Below, piece by piece: positions 1 through 7,506 of a stretch of DNA of 64,000 nucleotides. Made by a program: the position numbers and the translations under genes. The DNA lies in NCBI RefSeq assembly GCF_041890415.1, contig NZ_CP169056.1, positions 2,728,001-2,792,000 of the forward strand, in the 5' to 3' direction. The notes under the pieces were generated by a model. It saw only the letters and a program-made list of their open reading frames with translations. It was not told where the DNA came from and did not search any database. Positions within the stretch are counted from its first letter, which is position 1. Each line of letters begins with the position of its first letter. Source of the DNA: Pseudoxanthomonas koreensis_A (lineage in GTDB: Bacteria; Pseudomonadota; Gammaproteobacteria; Xanthomonadales; Xanthomonadaceae).

Positions 1-1
1 C

Positions 2-313
2 CGCATCGGCAACGACGGCCGCGATCTGTCCTTCATCACCCTGCGCGTGCTCGACGCGCAGGGCCGCGCCATCCGCAACGCCGACAACCTGGTGCGCTTC
101 GAGGTCCAAGGCCCGGCCGAACTGGTGGCCACCGACAACGGCGACCCGCGCGACCTCACCGCCTTCCCCTCGCCCGAGCGCCGGGCCTTCAGCGGCCTGG
201 CACTGGCCATCGTGCGCGGCCTGCCCGGCCAGTCCGGCACCGTGACCGTGAAGGCAAGCGGCGACGGACTGCAGGCCGGCGAGCTGCAACTGCAGGTCGG
301 CCAGCCGCAGTGA
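2..313 (+). CDS. C-terminal end of a GH2 glycosidase (beta-galactosidase type), 5'-truncated by the window edge
   Basis: Only the last ~103 codons are present; the frame is open from base 2 to a TGA at 311-313. The residues resemble the C-terminal immunoglobulin-like domain of large GH2 beta-galactosidases: FITLRVLDAQGR, then LVRFEVQGPAELVATDNGDP, then AFSGLALAIVRG. The catalytic TIM barrel lies outside the window, so the family call rests on this tail alone. It precedes the GH10 and GH43 genes on the same strand, which fits a role in removing xylan or galactoside side chains. Substrate cannot be stated from this fragment. Confidence 0.7.
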   Translation, partial: RIGNDGRDLSFITLRVLDAQGRAIRNADNLVRFEVQGPAELVATDNGDPRDLTAFPSPERRAFSGLALAIVRGLPGQSGTVTVKASGDGLQAGELQLQVGQPQ

Positions 314-458
314 GCCTGCGCGCACCCGGCATGACCACGGGCACCGGCCAGCCTGCGCCGCCCGGGCACGTTGCATCGCGCGCGGGCCGGTGTTCTATTC
401 CGCACTCGGCCGCACGGCCGAGACCTGCCACGTAACGCGACCAATTCACGAGGTCCCC

Positions 459-1616
459 ATGCACCAGCGCACCATCCTCCGCTCCCTTGCCGCCGCTGCC
501 GCGCTGGCCTGCGCATCGGCCGCCGTGGCCGCCCCGCCGCCCACCGCGCTCAAGGATGCCTACGCCGAGGCCTTCCTCATCGGCACCGCGATGAATGCGG
601 ACATGGTCGCGGGCAAGGACGCGCGCGCGCAGGCACTGGTGCCGCTGCACTTCAACGCCATCACCGCCGAGAACGTGATGAAGGCCGAGGTGCTGCACCC
701 CACGCCCGACACCTGGGACTTCGCCGCCGCCGACGCCTTCGTCGAGTTCGGCCAGCGCCACGGCCTGTTCATGGTCGGCCACACCCTGGTCTGGCACAAC
801 CAGACGCCGGCCTGGTTCTTCCAGGACGAAAACGGCTCACCCGCCGACCCGGCCACGATGCGCGAGCGCATGCGCCAGTACATCCACACCGTTGCCGGGC
901 GCTACGCCGGTAAGGTGCAGGCCTGGGACGTGGTCAACGAGCAGATCGGCGAGGACGGCAACTACCGCGACACGCTGTGGACCCGCGCCTACGGTGGCGA
1001 CGGCGATGCGCTGATCCGTGATGCCTTCCGCTTTGCCGCCGAGGCCGCGCCCGACACCCAGCTGTACTACAACGACTTCAACGCCTGGCGCCCGGAGAAG
1101 GTGGCCGGCATCGTGCGCATGGTGAAGATGCTGCAGGCCGCCGGCATCCGCATCGACGGCATCGGCATCCAGGGCCACTGGGGCCTGAACTATCCGTCGA
1201 CCGCGCATATCGAGGCCGCGATCGACGCCTATGCCGCGCTCGGAGTCAAGGTGATGGTCACCGAGCTCGACGTCGACGTGCTGCCGCTGACGAAGGAAGG
1301 CCAGATCATCGGCCAGGGCATGACCCACCCGCAGTTCCAGCTGCCCGAGTTCAAGACCTTCCTGGATCCCTACCGCGACGGCCTGCCGGCCGACGTGCAG
1401 CAGCAGCTGGCCGACCGCTACGCCGAACTGTTCGGCATCTTCCACGGCCGCCGCGACAAGCTGCATCGCGTCTCGGTGTGGGGCGTGGAGGACGGCATGT
1501 CATGGAAGAACGGCTACCCGATCCCGGACCGCACCAACTACACCCTGCTGTTCGACCGCCAGGGCCAGCCCAAGCCGGCGCTCGATGCCGTGCTGGCAGT
1601 GCCCGCGGAGCGCTGA
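459..1616 (+). CDS. Secreted GH10 endo-1,4-beta-xylanase
   Basis: Encodes 385 residues. The ATG at 459 is chosen because it gives a clean signal peptide (MHQRTILRSLAAAAALA, cut near AVAA) directly before the mature enzyme; the upstream in-frame ATG at 390 only adds non-homologous residues. The family hallmarks are all visible: HTLVWHNQTPAWF, the acid/base segment WDVVNEQIGEDG and the nucleophile segment MVTELDVDVLP, followed by WGVEDGMSW near the C terminus. Length matches single-domain GH10 enzymes, with no carbohydrate-binding module. It cuts the xylan backbone in the periplasm or outside the cell, giving oligomers for the GH43, GH3 and GH67 enzymes. The GH43 gene follows 38 bp downstream, so the two are probably cotranscribed. 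Confidence 0.95.
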   Translation: MHQRTILRSLAAAAALACASAAVAAPPPTALKDAYAEAFLIGTAMNADMVAGKDARAQALVPLHFNAITAENVMKAEVLHPTPDTWDFAAADAFVEFGQRHGLFMVGHTLVWHNQTPAWFFQDENGSPADPATMRERMRQYIHTVAGRYAGKVQAWDVVNEQIGEDGNYRDTLWTRAYGGDGDALIRDAFRFAAEAAPDTQLYYNDFNAWRPEKVAGIVRMVKMLQAAGIRIDGIGIQGHWGLNYPSTAHIEAAIDAYAALGVKVMVTELDVDVLPLTKEGQIIGQGMTHPQFQLPEFKTFLDPYRDGLPADVQQQLADRYAELFGIFHGRRDKLHRVSVWGVEDGMSWKNGYPIPDRTNYTLLFDRQGQPKPALDAVLAVPAER

Positions 1617-1654
1617 ACCCCGCATCTTCTTCCGCCACCTCGCCGGACATCCGC

Positions 1655-3238
1655 ATGGCCACCGTCCGCAACCCCGTCCTCACCGGCTTCCACGCCGACC
1701 CGTCGATCCTGCGCGTGGGCGATGACTACTACATCGCCACCTCCACCTTCGAGTGGTGGCCGGGCGTGGCCATCGCCCACTCGCGCGACCTGCAGCACTG
1801 GCGCACCCTGCGCCCCGCGATCACCCGCACCTCGCAGCTCGACCTGCGCGGGCGGCCCAACTCCGGCGGCGTCTGGGCGCCGGCACTGAGCCACGCCGAC
1901 GGGCTGTTCCACCTGATCTACACCGACGTGCGCGGCTGGACCGGCGAGTTCAAGGACGTGCGCAACTACCTGGTCACGGCAAAGGACATCGAGGGCCCGT
2001 GGTCGGAGCCGGTGCACCTCAACAACTCGGGCTTCGACCCGTCGCTGTTCCATGACGAGGACGGCCGCAAGTGGCTGCTCAACATGGTCTGGGACCATCG
2101 CCCCGGCTACAACAGCTTCGGCGGCATCCTGCTGCAGGAATACGACCCGGCCGCGCGCGCCCTGGTCGGCCCGGTACACAACATCTTCCGCGGCACCCCG
2201 CTGGGCCTGGTGGAAGGCCCGCACCTGTACCGCATCGACGGCTGGTACTACCTGCTGGTGGCCGAGGGCGGCACCTTCGCCACCCACGCGGCCACGGTGG
2301 CGCGCTCGCGCCGCATCGAAGGCCCCTACGAAGCCATGCCCGATGGCCCGCTGCTGACCAGCGCGCATGATCCGAAGCTGCGCCTGCAGGCCGCCGGCCA
2401 CGGCTCGTTCGTGCAGCATGCCGATGACAGCTGGAGCCTGGCCCACCTGTGCCGCCGCCCGCTGCCCAACGGCAGATCGATCCTCGGCCGCGAGACCGCG
2501 CTGCAGGACATCACCTGGGTGGACGGCTGGCCGCGCCTGGCGCACGGCGCCAACACGCCGGCCGACAGCTTCACCGCGCCCAACCTGCCCGCCCATCCCT
2601 GGCCTGCACTGCCTGCACGCGACGACTTCGATGCGCCGGAACTCGGCCCGCACTGGCAGTCCCCGCGCGCCCCCATCGATGCCGACATGGCCAGCCTCAC
2701 CGCGCGCCCCGGCTTCCTGCGCCTGCATGGCCGCGAGAGCATCGTCTCCAACTTCGAGCAAAGCCTGGTCGCGCGCCGCCAGCAGGCGTTCCGCATCGAG
2801 GCCTCCACCTGCGTGGAGTTCTCGCCGCAGGACTTCCAGCAGATGGCCGGCCTGGTCGCCTTCTACAGCACCGACAGCTTCTACTACCTGTTCCTCTCCC
2901 GCACCGCGCATTCCGCACGCTGCCTGGGCCTGATGCGCTGCGAACGCGGCCAGGTCACCTGGCCGGTGGAGAAGGAATACCCGCTGGACGACTGCCAGCG
3001 CGTGTACCTGAAGCTTGCCATCGACCACGACCGCATCCGCTTCGCCTACTCGCGCGACGGCGAAACGTGGAGCGCGGTGGGCTGGGAACACGACGCCTCC
3101 ATCCTCTCGGACGAGCACGCCGTACCCTGCGGCTTCACCGGCAACTACGTCGGCATCGCCTGCCAGGACATCAGCGGCCGGCGCCTGCATGCCGACTTCG
3201 ACTGGTTCGAGTATCGGGAGCTGGGGGACGAGGGCTAA
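1655..3238 (+). CDS. GH43 beta-xylosidase / alpha-L-arabinofuranosidase, cytoplasmic type
   Basis: Encodes 527 residues from the ATG at 1655; an open upstream extension overlaps the GH10 gene and is not conserved-looking. The five-bladed propeller motifs are present: NPVLTGFHADPSIL with the catalytic base Asp15, then GFDPSLFHDEDGR, then VEGPHLYRIDGWYYLL with the acid Glu. The C-terminal half is the beta-sandwich usual in GH43 xylosidases and ends with the strand ADFDWFEYRE. No signal peptide is seen, so it probably hydrolyses imported xylobiose and arabinoxylo-oligomers in the cytoplasm. It is the last gene of the + strand unit and converges with the RDD gene, whose stop lies 8 bp beyond. Confidence 0.93.
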   Translation: MATVRNPVLTGFHADPSILRVGDDYYIATSTFEWWPGVAIAHSRDLQHWRTLRPAITRTSQLDLRGRPNSGGVWAPALSHADGLFHLIYTDVRGWTGEFKDVRNYLVTAKDIEGPWSEPVHLNNSGFDPSLFHDEDGRKWLLNMVWDHRPGYNSFGGILLQEYDPAARALVGPVHNIFRGTPLGLVEGPHLYRIDGWYYLLVAEGGTFATHAATVARSRRIEGPYEAMPDGPLLTSAHDPKLRLQAAGHGSFVQHADDSWSLAHLCRRPLPNGRSILGRETALQDITWVDGWPRLAHGANTPADSFTAPNLPAHPWPALPARDDFDAPELGPHWQSPRAPIDADMASLTARPGFLRLHGRESIVSNFEQSLVARRQQAFRIEASTCVEFSPQDFQQMAGLVAFYSTDSFYYLFLSRTAHSARCLGLMRCERGQVTWPVEKEYPLDDCQRVYLKLAIDHDRIRFAYSRDGETWSAVGWEHDASILSDEHAVPCGFTGNYVGIACQDISGRRLHADFDWFEYRELGDEG

Positions 3239-3246
3239 TCGGCCTG

Positions 3247-3855
3247 CTACGTGCGCACCACCACCGTGCCTGCCATGTAATCGTGAACCGCGCGACGTCT
3301 GTGGTTGAACATCATGGTGACGAACTCACCGAGCACCCACACCTGTATCAGGAGGGTGACGATGGGGTACCAGGCCGGAGCCCGGGCAACTATGACCCTC
3401 ACCTTCTCCATGTAGCTCAGGGAGAGGTAGTAGGCATCGCCCATCGCCAGTGCGCCTTTCACCATCGCCAGGGAAGACAGGGCCGTCAGCAGGAACAGCA
3501 CCGAATAGCGGAGGAAGGCCGCCCTCGTGGTCACGGACGCGCCATCCACCATCGCGATCCGCATCTTGAGGATCAGCTTCCCCGGCGTTCCGCCATATCG
3601 CCTGACCAGGTACACGTGGAAGGCCAGCCCGATCAACAGACTGGGGACAAACCAGTAGGCGTGGAACAAGCGCGACATCTCACCAAGGACGTACGTTAGC
3701 CAGCCCAACGGCAGGAAGATCACCACGTCGATCCAGTAGGCCCCGAAGCGGCGCCAGAAGCCCGCATAGACCAGTTCGCCAGGTCCGGCCGAGGGGTTGG
3801 ACATGCGCTCGTCGGCGATTGAAGCGGCGCTTGCCGCGTACGGATTGTCCTGCAT
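3247..3855 (-). CDS. RDD-family membrane protein
   Basis: Encodes 202 residues. The RDD signature is seen as YAGFWRRFGAYWIDVVIFLPLGW (with the R and D residues in TM1), followed by further hydrophobic segments and GGTPGKLILKMRI, typical of the family core. About four membrane spans are predicted by eye. RDD proteins are inner-membrane proteins of generally unknown function, sometimes proposed as small transporters. The coding sequence has visibly lower GC and more mixed codon use than the glycosidase genes around it, which suggests more recent acquisition. No integron recombination site is seen at its 3' end, where it converges with the GH43 gene. Confidence 0.85.
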   Translation of the reverse strand: MQDNPYAASAASIADERMSNPSAGPGELVYAGFWRRFGAYWIDVVIFLPLGWLTYVLGEMSRLFHAYWFVPSLLIGLAFHVYLVRRYGGTPGKLILKMRIAMVDGASVTTRAAFLRYSVLFLLTALSSLAMVKGALAMGDAYYLSLSYMEKVRVIVARAPAWYPIVTLLIQVWVLGEFVTMMFNHRRRAVHDYMAGTVVVRT

Positions 3856-3872
3856 GCAACCTCCATGTCTGA

Positions 3873-4103
3873 TCAGGATTTGGCGGTGCTACGCCCCCAG
3901 GCGTCGGCTTCGGATGCCAACAGCACCCAGCGACTGAATTCCTCATCTTCAGTCTCAGGTGGCCTCCACAGGCTGCAGTTCATTGAGTTCTCATGGCCAA
4001 CAATAAACCGCTGTGACTCAAGGTATTTTTCTACAACCTGTATGTAATCAGGGTCTGCAGATTCAAACATGAGGAATCTCCGACGCGATGACTCTTCAGT
4101 CAA
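3873..4103 (-). CDS. Small hypothetical protein (76 aa)
   Basis: An open frame of 76 codons starting MTEESSRRRFLMFESADPDY and ending ASEADAWGRSTAKS. It is charged and soluble, with no signal peptide, no membrane segment and no recognised motif. It sits 17 bp upstream of the RDD gene on the same strand, and its stop lies just before the RDD start, so the two could be cotranscribed. GC is lower than in the window at large. I do not recognise the family. The spacing and the plausible amino-acid composition support it being real, but an undisturbed chance frame is possible. Confidence 0.55.
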   Translation of the reverse strand: MTEESSRRRFLMFESADPDYIQVVEKYLESQRFIVGHENSMNCSLWRPPETEDEEFSRWVLLASEADAWGRSTAKS

Positions 4104-4259
4104 TGCCTAAGGATGCTCTGAACAAACCCAGCGCCACGTTCGAGCAGCAGGGAGCTCATTCCATTTGACCGAACACGGCACGTGGATTCAATGGCTTACA
4201 AGGCATTGCCACCGTCTTGTTTGCCTCGCATGACCGAACAGATGAGTTGTTCAGACCTT

Positions 4260-4319
4260 CCCTAACGCCTGAATTAAGCCGACCCGCGAAGCGGGTTCGG
4301 CTTGAATGAATTGTTAGAC
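4260..4319 (-). other. attC recombination site of the cassette
   Basis: A 60-bp site. On the - strand it runs from inverse core GTCTAAC (4319-4313) to core GTTAGGG (4266-4260). Between them is a strong stem, AAGCCGA-A-CCCGC / GCGGG-TCGGCTT, with a TTC loop and one unpaired A, the extrahelical base that orients strand choice by the integrase. The outer arms AATTCATTC and TTAATTCAGGC complete the imperfect dyad. The size and arms match short attC sites common in Xanthomonas-type integrons. The last base of the core departs from consensus GTTRRRY. Confidence 0.85.
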
Positions 4320-5063
4320 ATCTCTCTCGCGAATGGCGCGAAGTGCATTTACCAGCTCTGGCCCATTCCTCTGAACAAAGTCTACTTGCGACTCTGTTAC
4401 CTCCTCCCCGTGTATAGCTAGGGAACAGATTGAGTAGACCTCCCGAATTACGTTGGCCATCTGCTTGTCTATGAGCTCGTTCCTTGTCAGAAGCCACAGG
4501 AGTCTGGAGACAGGAGCGAATCGACGCTGATCTGGCTCATCGTCTAGTGATGCGGCGATGGCCCGAAGCTCTACCTCAATGTCCCTTCTGGACGTAAACA
4601 TGATTTGCTCTCGCTCGGAGAGCATTCTTGGAGCTTGAGCGGTGGCCCTGCTGTCAATTGGATAGCCCTGGCGCTCCAATCGGTCTATTGCCGAGTGGAG
4701 GCGTTGCTCGACCTCGCCAAGTTTGTGATCGGGCGGTGGCTGAGAACCAGCTCCAACCCAGAAATTTGGTGAGACGTGAGAGCGGATCTCGACCGAGTTC
4801 CGAATATCTGCCCGAAGGGATTCAATGTCCCGCGTTAGTTCCTTCTTTGTCTCTTCAATCTTCTGCTTAAGAGTCAGCCCCGGAAGATGGACTTCTGCGA
4901 AGAGCGGACCAAGGCAGACGCCGATCCAGACCAAGAACAATAGAAAATCTATTGGTTTAGCCTCACCGGAAGCCAAGTCTGAGAATCTTTGGAGCATGAA
5001 GATGCTGAGGCAGGCTATGAGGATAAACCACCAGATTGCCCTGAAGTTTTTGGTGAACCACAT
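4314..5063 (-). CDS. Cassette-encoded membrane-anchored coiled-coil protein, possible HEPN-like C terminus
   Basis: Encodes 249 residues. Two hydrophobic segments are seen near the N terminus (about residues 9-25 and 38-58, IDFLLFLVWIGVCLGPLFA), then a charged heptad-like stretch (LTLKQKIEETKKELTRDIES) continuing to about 100, and a soluble C-terminal half. The tail around LIDKQMANVIREVYSICSLA followed by IHGEE loosely recalls DUF4145/HEPN helices ending in an HG pair, but the usual RxxxxH spacing is not seen, so this is weak. The TAA stop lies inside the attC inverse core, a classic cassette arrangement. GC and codon use differ from the neighbours. Expression would depend on an upstream promoter, since only 16 bp separate the core site from the ATG. 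Function is unknown; a phage-defence or stress role would be speculation. Confidence 0.8.
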   Translation of the reverse strand: MWFTKNFRAIWWFILIACLSIFMLQRFSDLASGEAKPIDFLLFLVWIGVCLGPLFAEVHLPGLTLKQKIEETKKELTRDIESLRADIRNSVEIRSHVSPNFWVGAGSQPPPDHKLGEVEQRLHSAIDRLERQGYPIDSRATAQAPRMLSEREQIMFTSRRDIEVELRAIAASLDDEPDQRRFAPVSRLLWLLTRNELIDKQMANVIREVYSICSLAIHGEEVTESQVDFVQRNGPELVNALRAIRERDV

Positions 5064-5078
5064 AGATGCTCCAGAGAT

Positions 5079-5153
5079 GTCTAACGCCTATTAGCCCCCA
5101 CTTCCAGGGCGGTATCGCCCCAATACTGGCGCAAATCGAGGTGGTATTAAATA
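5079..5153 (-). other. Degenerate attC-like stem-loop upstream of the cassette
   Basis: On the - strand, a region from about GCTATTTAAT to GGCGTTAGAC can fold with nested arms: GCTATT with AATAGGC, CCACCTC with GTGGGGG, CCAG with CTGG and GGGCG with CGCCC. It ends in the GTTAGAC core that starts the cassette. The left inverse core (ATTTAAT) deviates from RYYYAAC. It may be the decayed attC of a lost upstream cassette or only the secondary target of the insertion. Confidence 0.4.
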
Positions 5154-5165
5154 GCACCCGTTTCC

Positions 5166-5205
5166 GTAAATATGACGCAGCCGACGTAGATATGACGCAG
5201 CCGAC
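5166..5205. repeat. Two tandem copies of a 20-bp repeat
   Basis: GTAAATATGACGCAGCCGAC is followed at once by GTAGATATGACGCAGCCGAC: period 20 with one mismatch. It lies between the cassette and the small hydrophilic gene at 5340, in a stretch with no supported gene. The function is not evident; it could be a two-site operator or a remnant at an insertion boundary. Confidence 0.85.
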
Positions 5206-5339
5206 AATGTAGGCCTTCCAGCTTAGCCGTGCCTACGTCCTGCCATCCAGCCGGGCGCAACGCCACAGGCACGCGCCGACATCCACGCCCACTCCACACC
5301 CCCGCAGCCATCCTGCTCCTCCCACCAGGAGGCAGGCAA

Positions 5340-5561
5340 ATGACCAATCAAGCGTCTCCATCCAACCCGCCCAAGGGCACTGCGCCGGGCGAGCAGCCCG
5401 GCAAGCGTTCCAGCCAGGAGCGCAACGACCCCGAGGTGCAGCCCGGGGCGCGCGAGGGCCAGCCCGATTCTCGCGCCCTGCGTGAGCGCAAGCGCGCGCA
5501 CGACGATCCCTCTTCGGGCCTGGGTGCCGATACCGACGACACGTCCGACACCGCGGAGTGA
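5340..5561 (+). CDS. Small hydrophilic, probably disordered protein (73 aa)
   Basis: The start is fixed by a perfect AGGAGG at 5327-5332, seven bases before the ATG at 5340. The 73 residues are rich in Pro, Ser, Arg, Asp and Gly (MTNQASPSNPPKGTAPGEQP at the N terminus, SSGLGADTDDTSDTAE at the C terminus) with no hydrophobic core, so the protein is probably unstructured. No family is recognised. It precedes a zinc alcohol dehydrogenase, two DUF892 proteins and a DUF6766 protein, companions often seen among stationary-phase or desiccation stress genes; a stress role is inferred from this context alone. Confidence 0.65.
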   Translation: MTNQASPSNPPKGTAPGEQPGKRSSQERNDPEVQPGAREGQPDSRALRERKRAHDDPSSGLGADTDDTSDTAE

Positions 5562-5643
5562 GGCGCGCCCACCGCCTGCGGCTCACCTTGCCTTGACGGC
5601 ACTGCGGCCACGGTGAGGCTCCCCCTCTTCGCAGCCTTACGCC

Positions 5644-6807
5644 ATGCAAGCACTCACCTATCACGGCTCCCGCGACGTGCGGGTTGAAACGATGCCCGAT
5701 CCGGCGCTGGTGGCCGCTGACGACATCATCCTGCGGGTCACCGCCACGGCCATCTGCGGCTCGGACCTGCACATCTACCGCGGCAAGATCCCGGGCATGG
5801 AGGGTGGCGACATCCTCGGCCACGAGTTCATGGGCGTGGTGGAGGCGGCCGGCCCGGAGGTGAAGCGGGTCAGGGTCGGCGACCGGGTGGTGGTGCCGTT
5901 CGTCATCGCCTGCGGGCAGTGCTTCCATTGCCTGCTCAACGAGCATGCCGCCTGCGAGACCACCAACCCCGGCCCGGGCGCGTCGCTCAACCCCAAGCAG
6001 CTCAAGCCGCCGGCCGCGCTGTTCGGCTACAGCCGCCTCTATGGCGGGGTGCCCGGCGGCCAGGCCGAGCTGGTGCGCGTGCCCAAGGCCAATGTCGGCC
6101 CGTTGGTGGTGCCCGATGCGCTGTCCGACGAGCAGGTGCTGTTCCTGTCCGACATCCTGCCCACCGGCTACCAGGCCGCGCTCAACGCCGAGGTCGGGCC
6201 CGGGTCGAGCGTGGCGATCTTCGGTGCCGGCCCGGTGGGCTGCATGGCCGCGGCGTGCGCGCGCATGCTGGGGGCCGAGACCATCTTCATGGTCGACCAC
6301 AATCCCTATCGCCTGGAGTTCGCGCGCAGGGCCTATGGCGTGGTGCCGATCGACTTCGACGACCAGGACGACCCGGCCGCGGTGATCGTGGACACCACCA
6401 TGGGCCGCGGCGTGGATGCCTGCATCGAGGCGGTCGGCTTCGAGGCCAAGGGCAGCGTGACCGAGACGGTGCTCACCAACCTCAAGCTGGAAGGCTCCAG
6501 CGGCAAGGTGCTGCGGCAGTGCATCGCCGCGGCCCGGCGCGGCGGCATCATCAGCGTGGCCGGGGTGTACACCGGCTTCATCCACGCCTTCATGTTCGGC
6601 GATGCGTTCGACAAGGGCCTGGCCTTCCGCATGGGCCAGACCCACGTGCAGGCGTACATGCCGGAGTTGCTGGAGGCCATCGGCGAGGGCCGGCTGCGGC
6701 CCGAGGCGATCATCTCGCACCGGATGAAGCTGGCCGATGCCGCGCGCGGTTACGAGATGTTCGAGGCCCGCGAGGACGAGTGCCGCAAGGTGGTGCTCAC
6801 GCCGTGA
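5644..6807 (+). CDS. Zinc-dependent alcohol dehydrogenase (MDR superfamily)
   Basis: Encodes 387 residues. The medium-chain dehydrogenase signature is clear: catalytic zinc site with the ICGSDLHIY cysteine and GHEFMG histidine/glutamate, the structural zinc lobe CGQCFHCLLNEHAAC, and a Rossmann glycine motif FGAGPVGCMAA. The insert after the structural lobe (TTNPGPGASLNP, LFGYSRLYGGVPGGQAE) resembles the formaldehyde-dehydrogenase-like, glutathione-independent subgroup. It would oxidise an alcohol or aldehyde with NAD(P); the substrate cannot be read from sequence. It lies in a run of stress-type genes on the + strand, 82 bp after the 73-residue protein and 88 bp before a DUF892 gene. Confidence 0.9.
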   Translation: MQALTYHGSRDVRVETMPDPALVAADDIILRVTATAICGSDLHIYRGKIPGMEGGDILGHEFMGVVEAAGPEVKRVRVGDRVVVPFVIACGQCFHCLLNEHAACETTNPGPGASLNPKQLKPPAALFGYSRLYGGVPGGQAELVRVPKANVGPLVVPDALSDEQVLFLSDILPTGYQAALNAEVGPGSSVAIFGAGPVGCMAAACARMLGAETIFMVDHNPYRLEFARRAYGVVPIDFDDQDDPAAVIVDTTMGRGVDACIEAVGFEAKGSVTETVLTNLKLEGSSGKVLRQCIAAARRGGIISVAGVYTGFIHAFMFGDAFDKGLAFRMGQTHVQAYMPELLEAIGEGRLRPEAIISHRMKLADAARGYEMFEAREDECRKVVLTP

Positions 6808-6895
6808 CCCGGCCTGCACGCGGCGACCACGCCGCCTTGATGCGTGCTTGTCCAGATTGATGCGGCGGCATGTGCCGTCGCCAGCGGGAACGCAG

Positions 6896-7411
6896 ATGAC
6901 CACGCGCACCAACCAGGAACGCCTGCGCATGTGGCTGCAGGATGCCTACGCCATGGAGCAGGAGGCCGAGACCATGCTCAAGGCCATGGCCGGGCGGATC
7001 GAGCATTACCCCGAGCTCAAGGCCCGCATCGAGGCGCACGTGGACGAAACCGTGCAGCAGGCCGCGCACCTGCGCACGTGCATCGAGCAGTTGGGCGGCT
7101 CGGTGCCGGTCGCGCGCACTGCGCTGGGCGAGGTGATGGCCACCGTGCATGCGGCCGGCAACGCGATGATGAGCGACGAGGTGGCCAAGGGCCTGGGCAT
7201 CAGCTACGCGTTCGAGCACATGGAGATCGCCTCATACCGCTCGCTGGTGATCGCCGCGCGCGAGGCCGGGCACCCGGAGGTGGCCGGGGTGTGCGAAGGC
7301 ATCCTGCAGCAGGAAGTTGCCATGGCCGAGTGGCTGCTGGAGCACCAGGAGGCGGTGATCCTCGCCTTCCTGCGCCGCGAGCAGGCCGAAGGCGTTACCG
7401 CCAAGCGTTGA
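6896..7411 (+). CDS. DUF892 / YciE-like ferritin-like protein (copy 1)
   Basis: Encodes 171 residues from the ATG at 6896; the longer open frame upstream overlaps the dehydrogenase and lacks family similarity. The sequence is a four-helix ferritin-like bundle with the DUF892 pattern: LRMWLQDAYAMEQEAETML, then HVDETVQQAAHLRTCIEQLG, then FEHMEIASYRSLVIAA, then LQQEVAMAEWLLEH. The Glu/His residues in each helix are those that bind a di-metal centre in the family. Such proteins are induced by osmotic and stationary-phase stress; their reaction is not settled. A second family member lies at 8306. Confidence 0.85.
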   Translation: MTTRTNQERLRMWLQDAYAMEQEAETMLKAMAGRIEHYPELKARIEAHVDETVQQAAHLRTCIEQLGGSVPVARTALGEVMATVHAAGNAMMSDEVAKGLGISYAFEHMEIASYRSLVIAAREAGHPEVAGVCEGILQQEVAMAEWLLEHQEAVILAFLRREQAEGVTAKR

Positions 7412-7506
7412 GGCAATGGCCGCGCCGGCATCGCCGGGCGCGGCCTGAAGGGGCGGCAGCGACATCGTTGTCGGGGCCGCGTGCTGTCCACTGCGGAGTG
7501 CGGGTC

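Larger units (their letters stand above)
4260..5085 (-). mobile_element. Integron gene cassette (single gene plus attC)
   Basis: Read on the - strand, the element begins with the core site GTTAGAC (5085-5079), has an SD-like CTGGAG and an ATG at 5063, one gene filling almost all its length, and an attC whose inverse core overlaps the gene's stop. The 5' TTAGAC is the exact reverse complement of the GTCTAA in its own attC, as expected when a cassette's circular attC is split on insertion. GC is clearly lower than the flanks. No integrase gene is present in the window, so this is either a lone inserted cassette or part of an attC cluster without an integrase. Confidence 0.8.

Noticed and set aside
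4115..4255. Inverted 9-mers TCTGAACAA / TTGTTCAGA about 120 bp apart, as a second attC or an IS
   Set aside because: Arms are short, no core sites flank them, and no transposase or further cassette gene lies between them.
4156..4497. A 113-residue frame across the attC site on the - strand
   Set aside because: It overlaps the 3' end of the cassette gene and reads through the attC hairpin; the translation is a Ser/Arg-rich readthrough with no start of its own.
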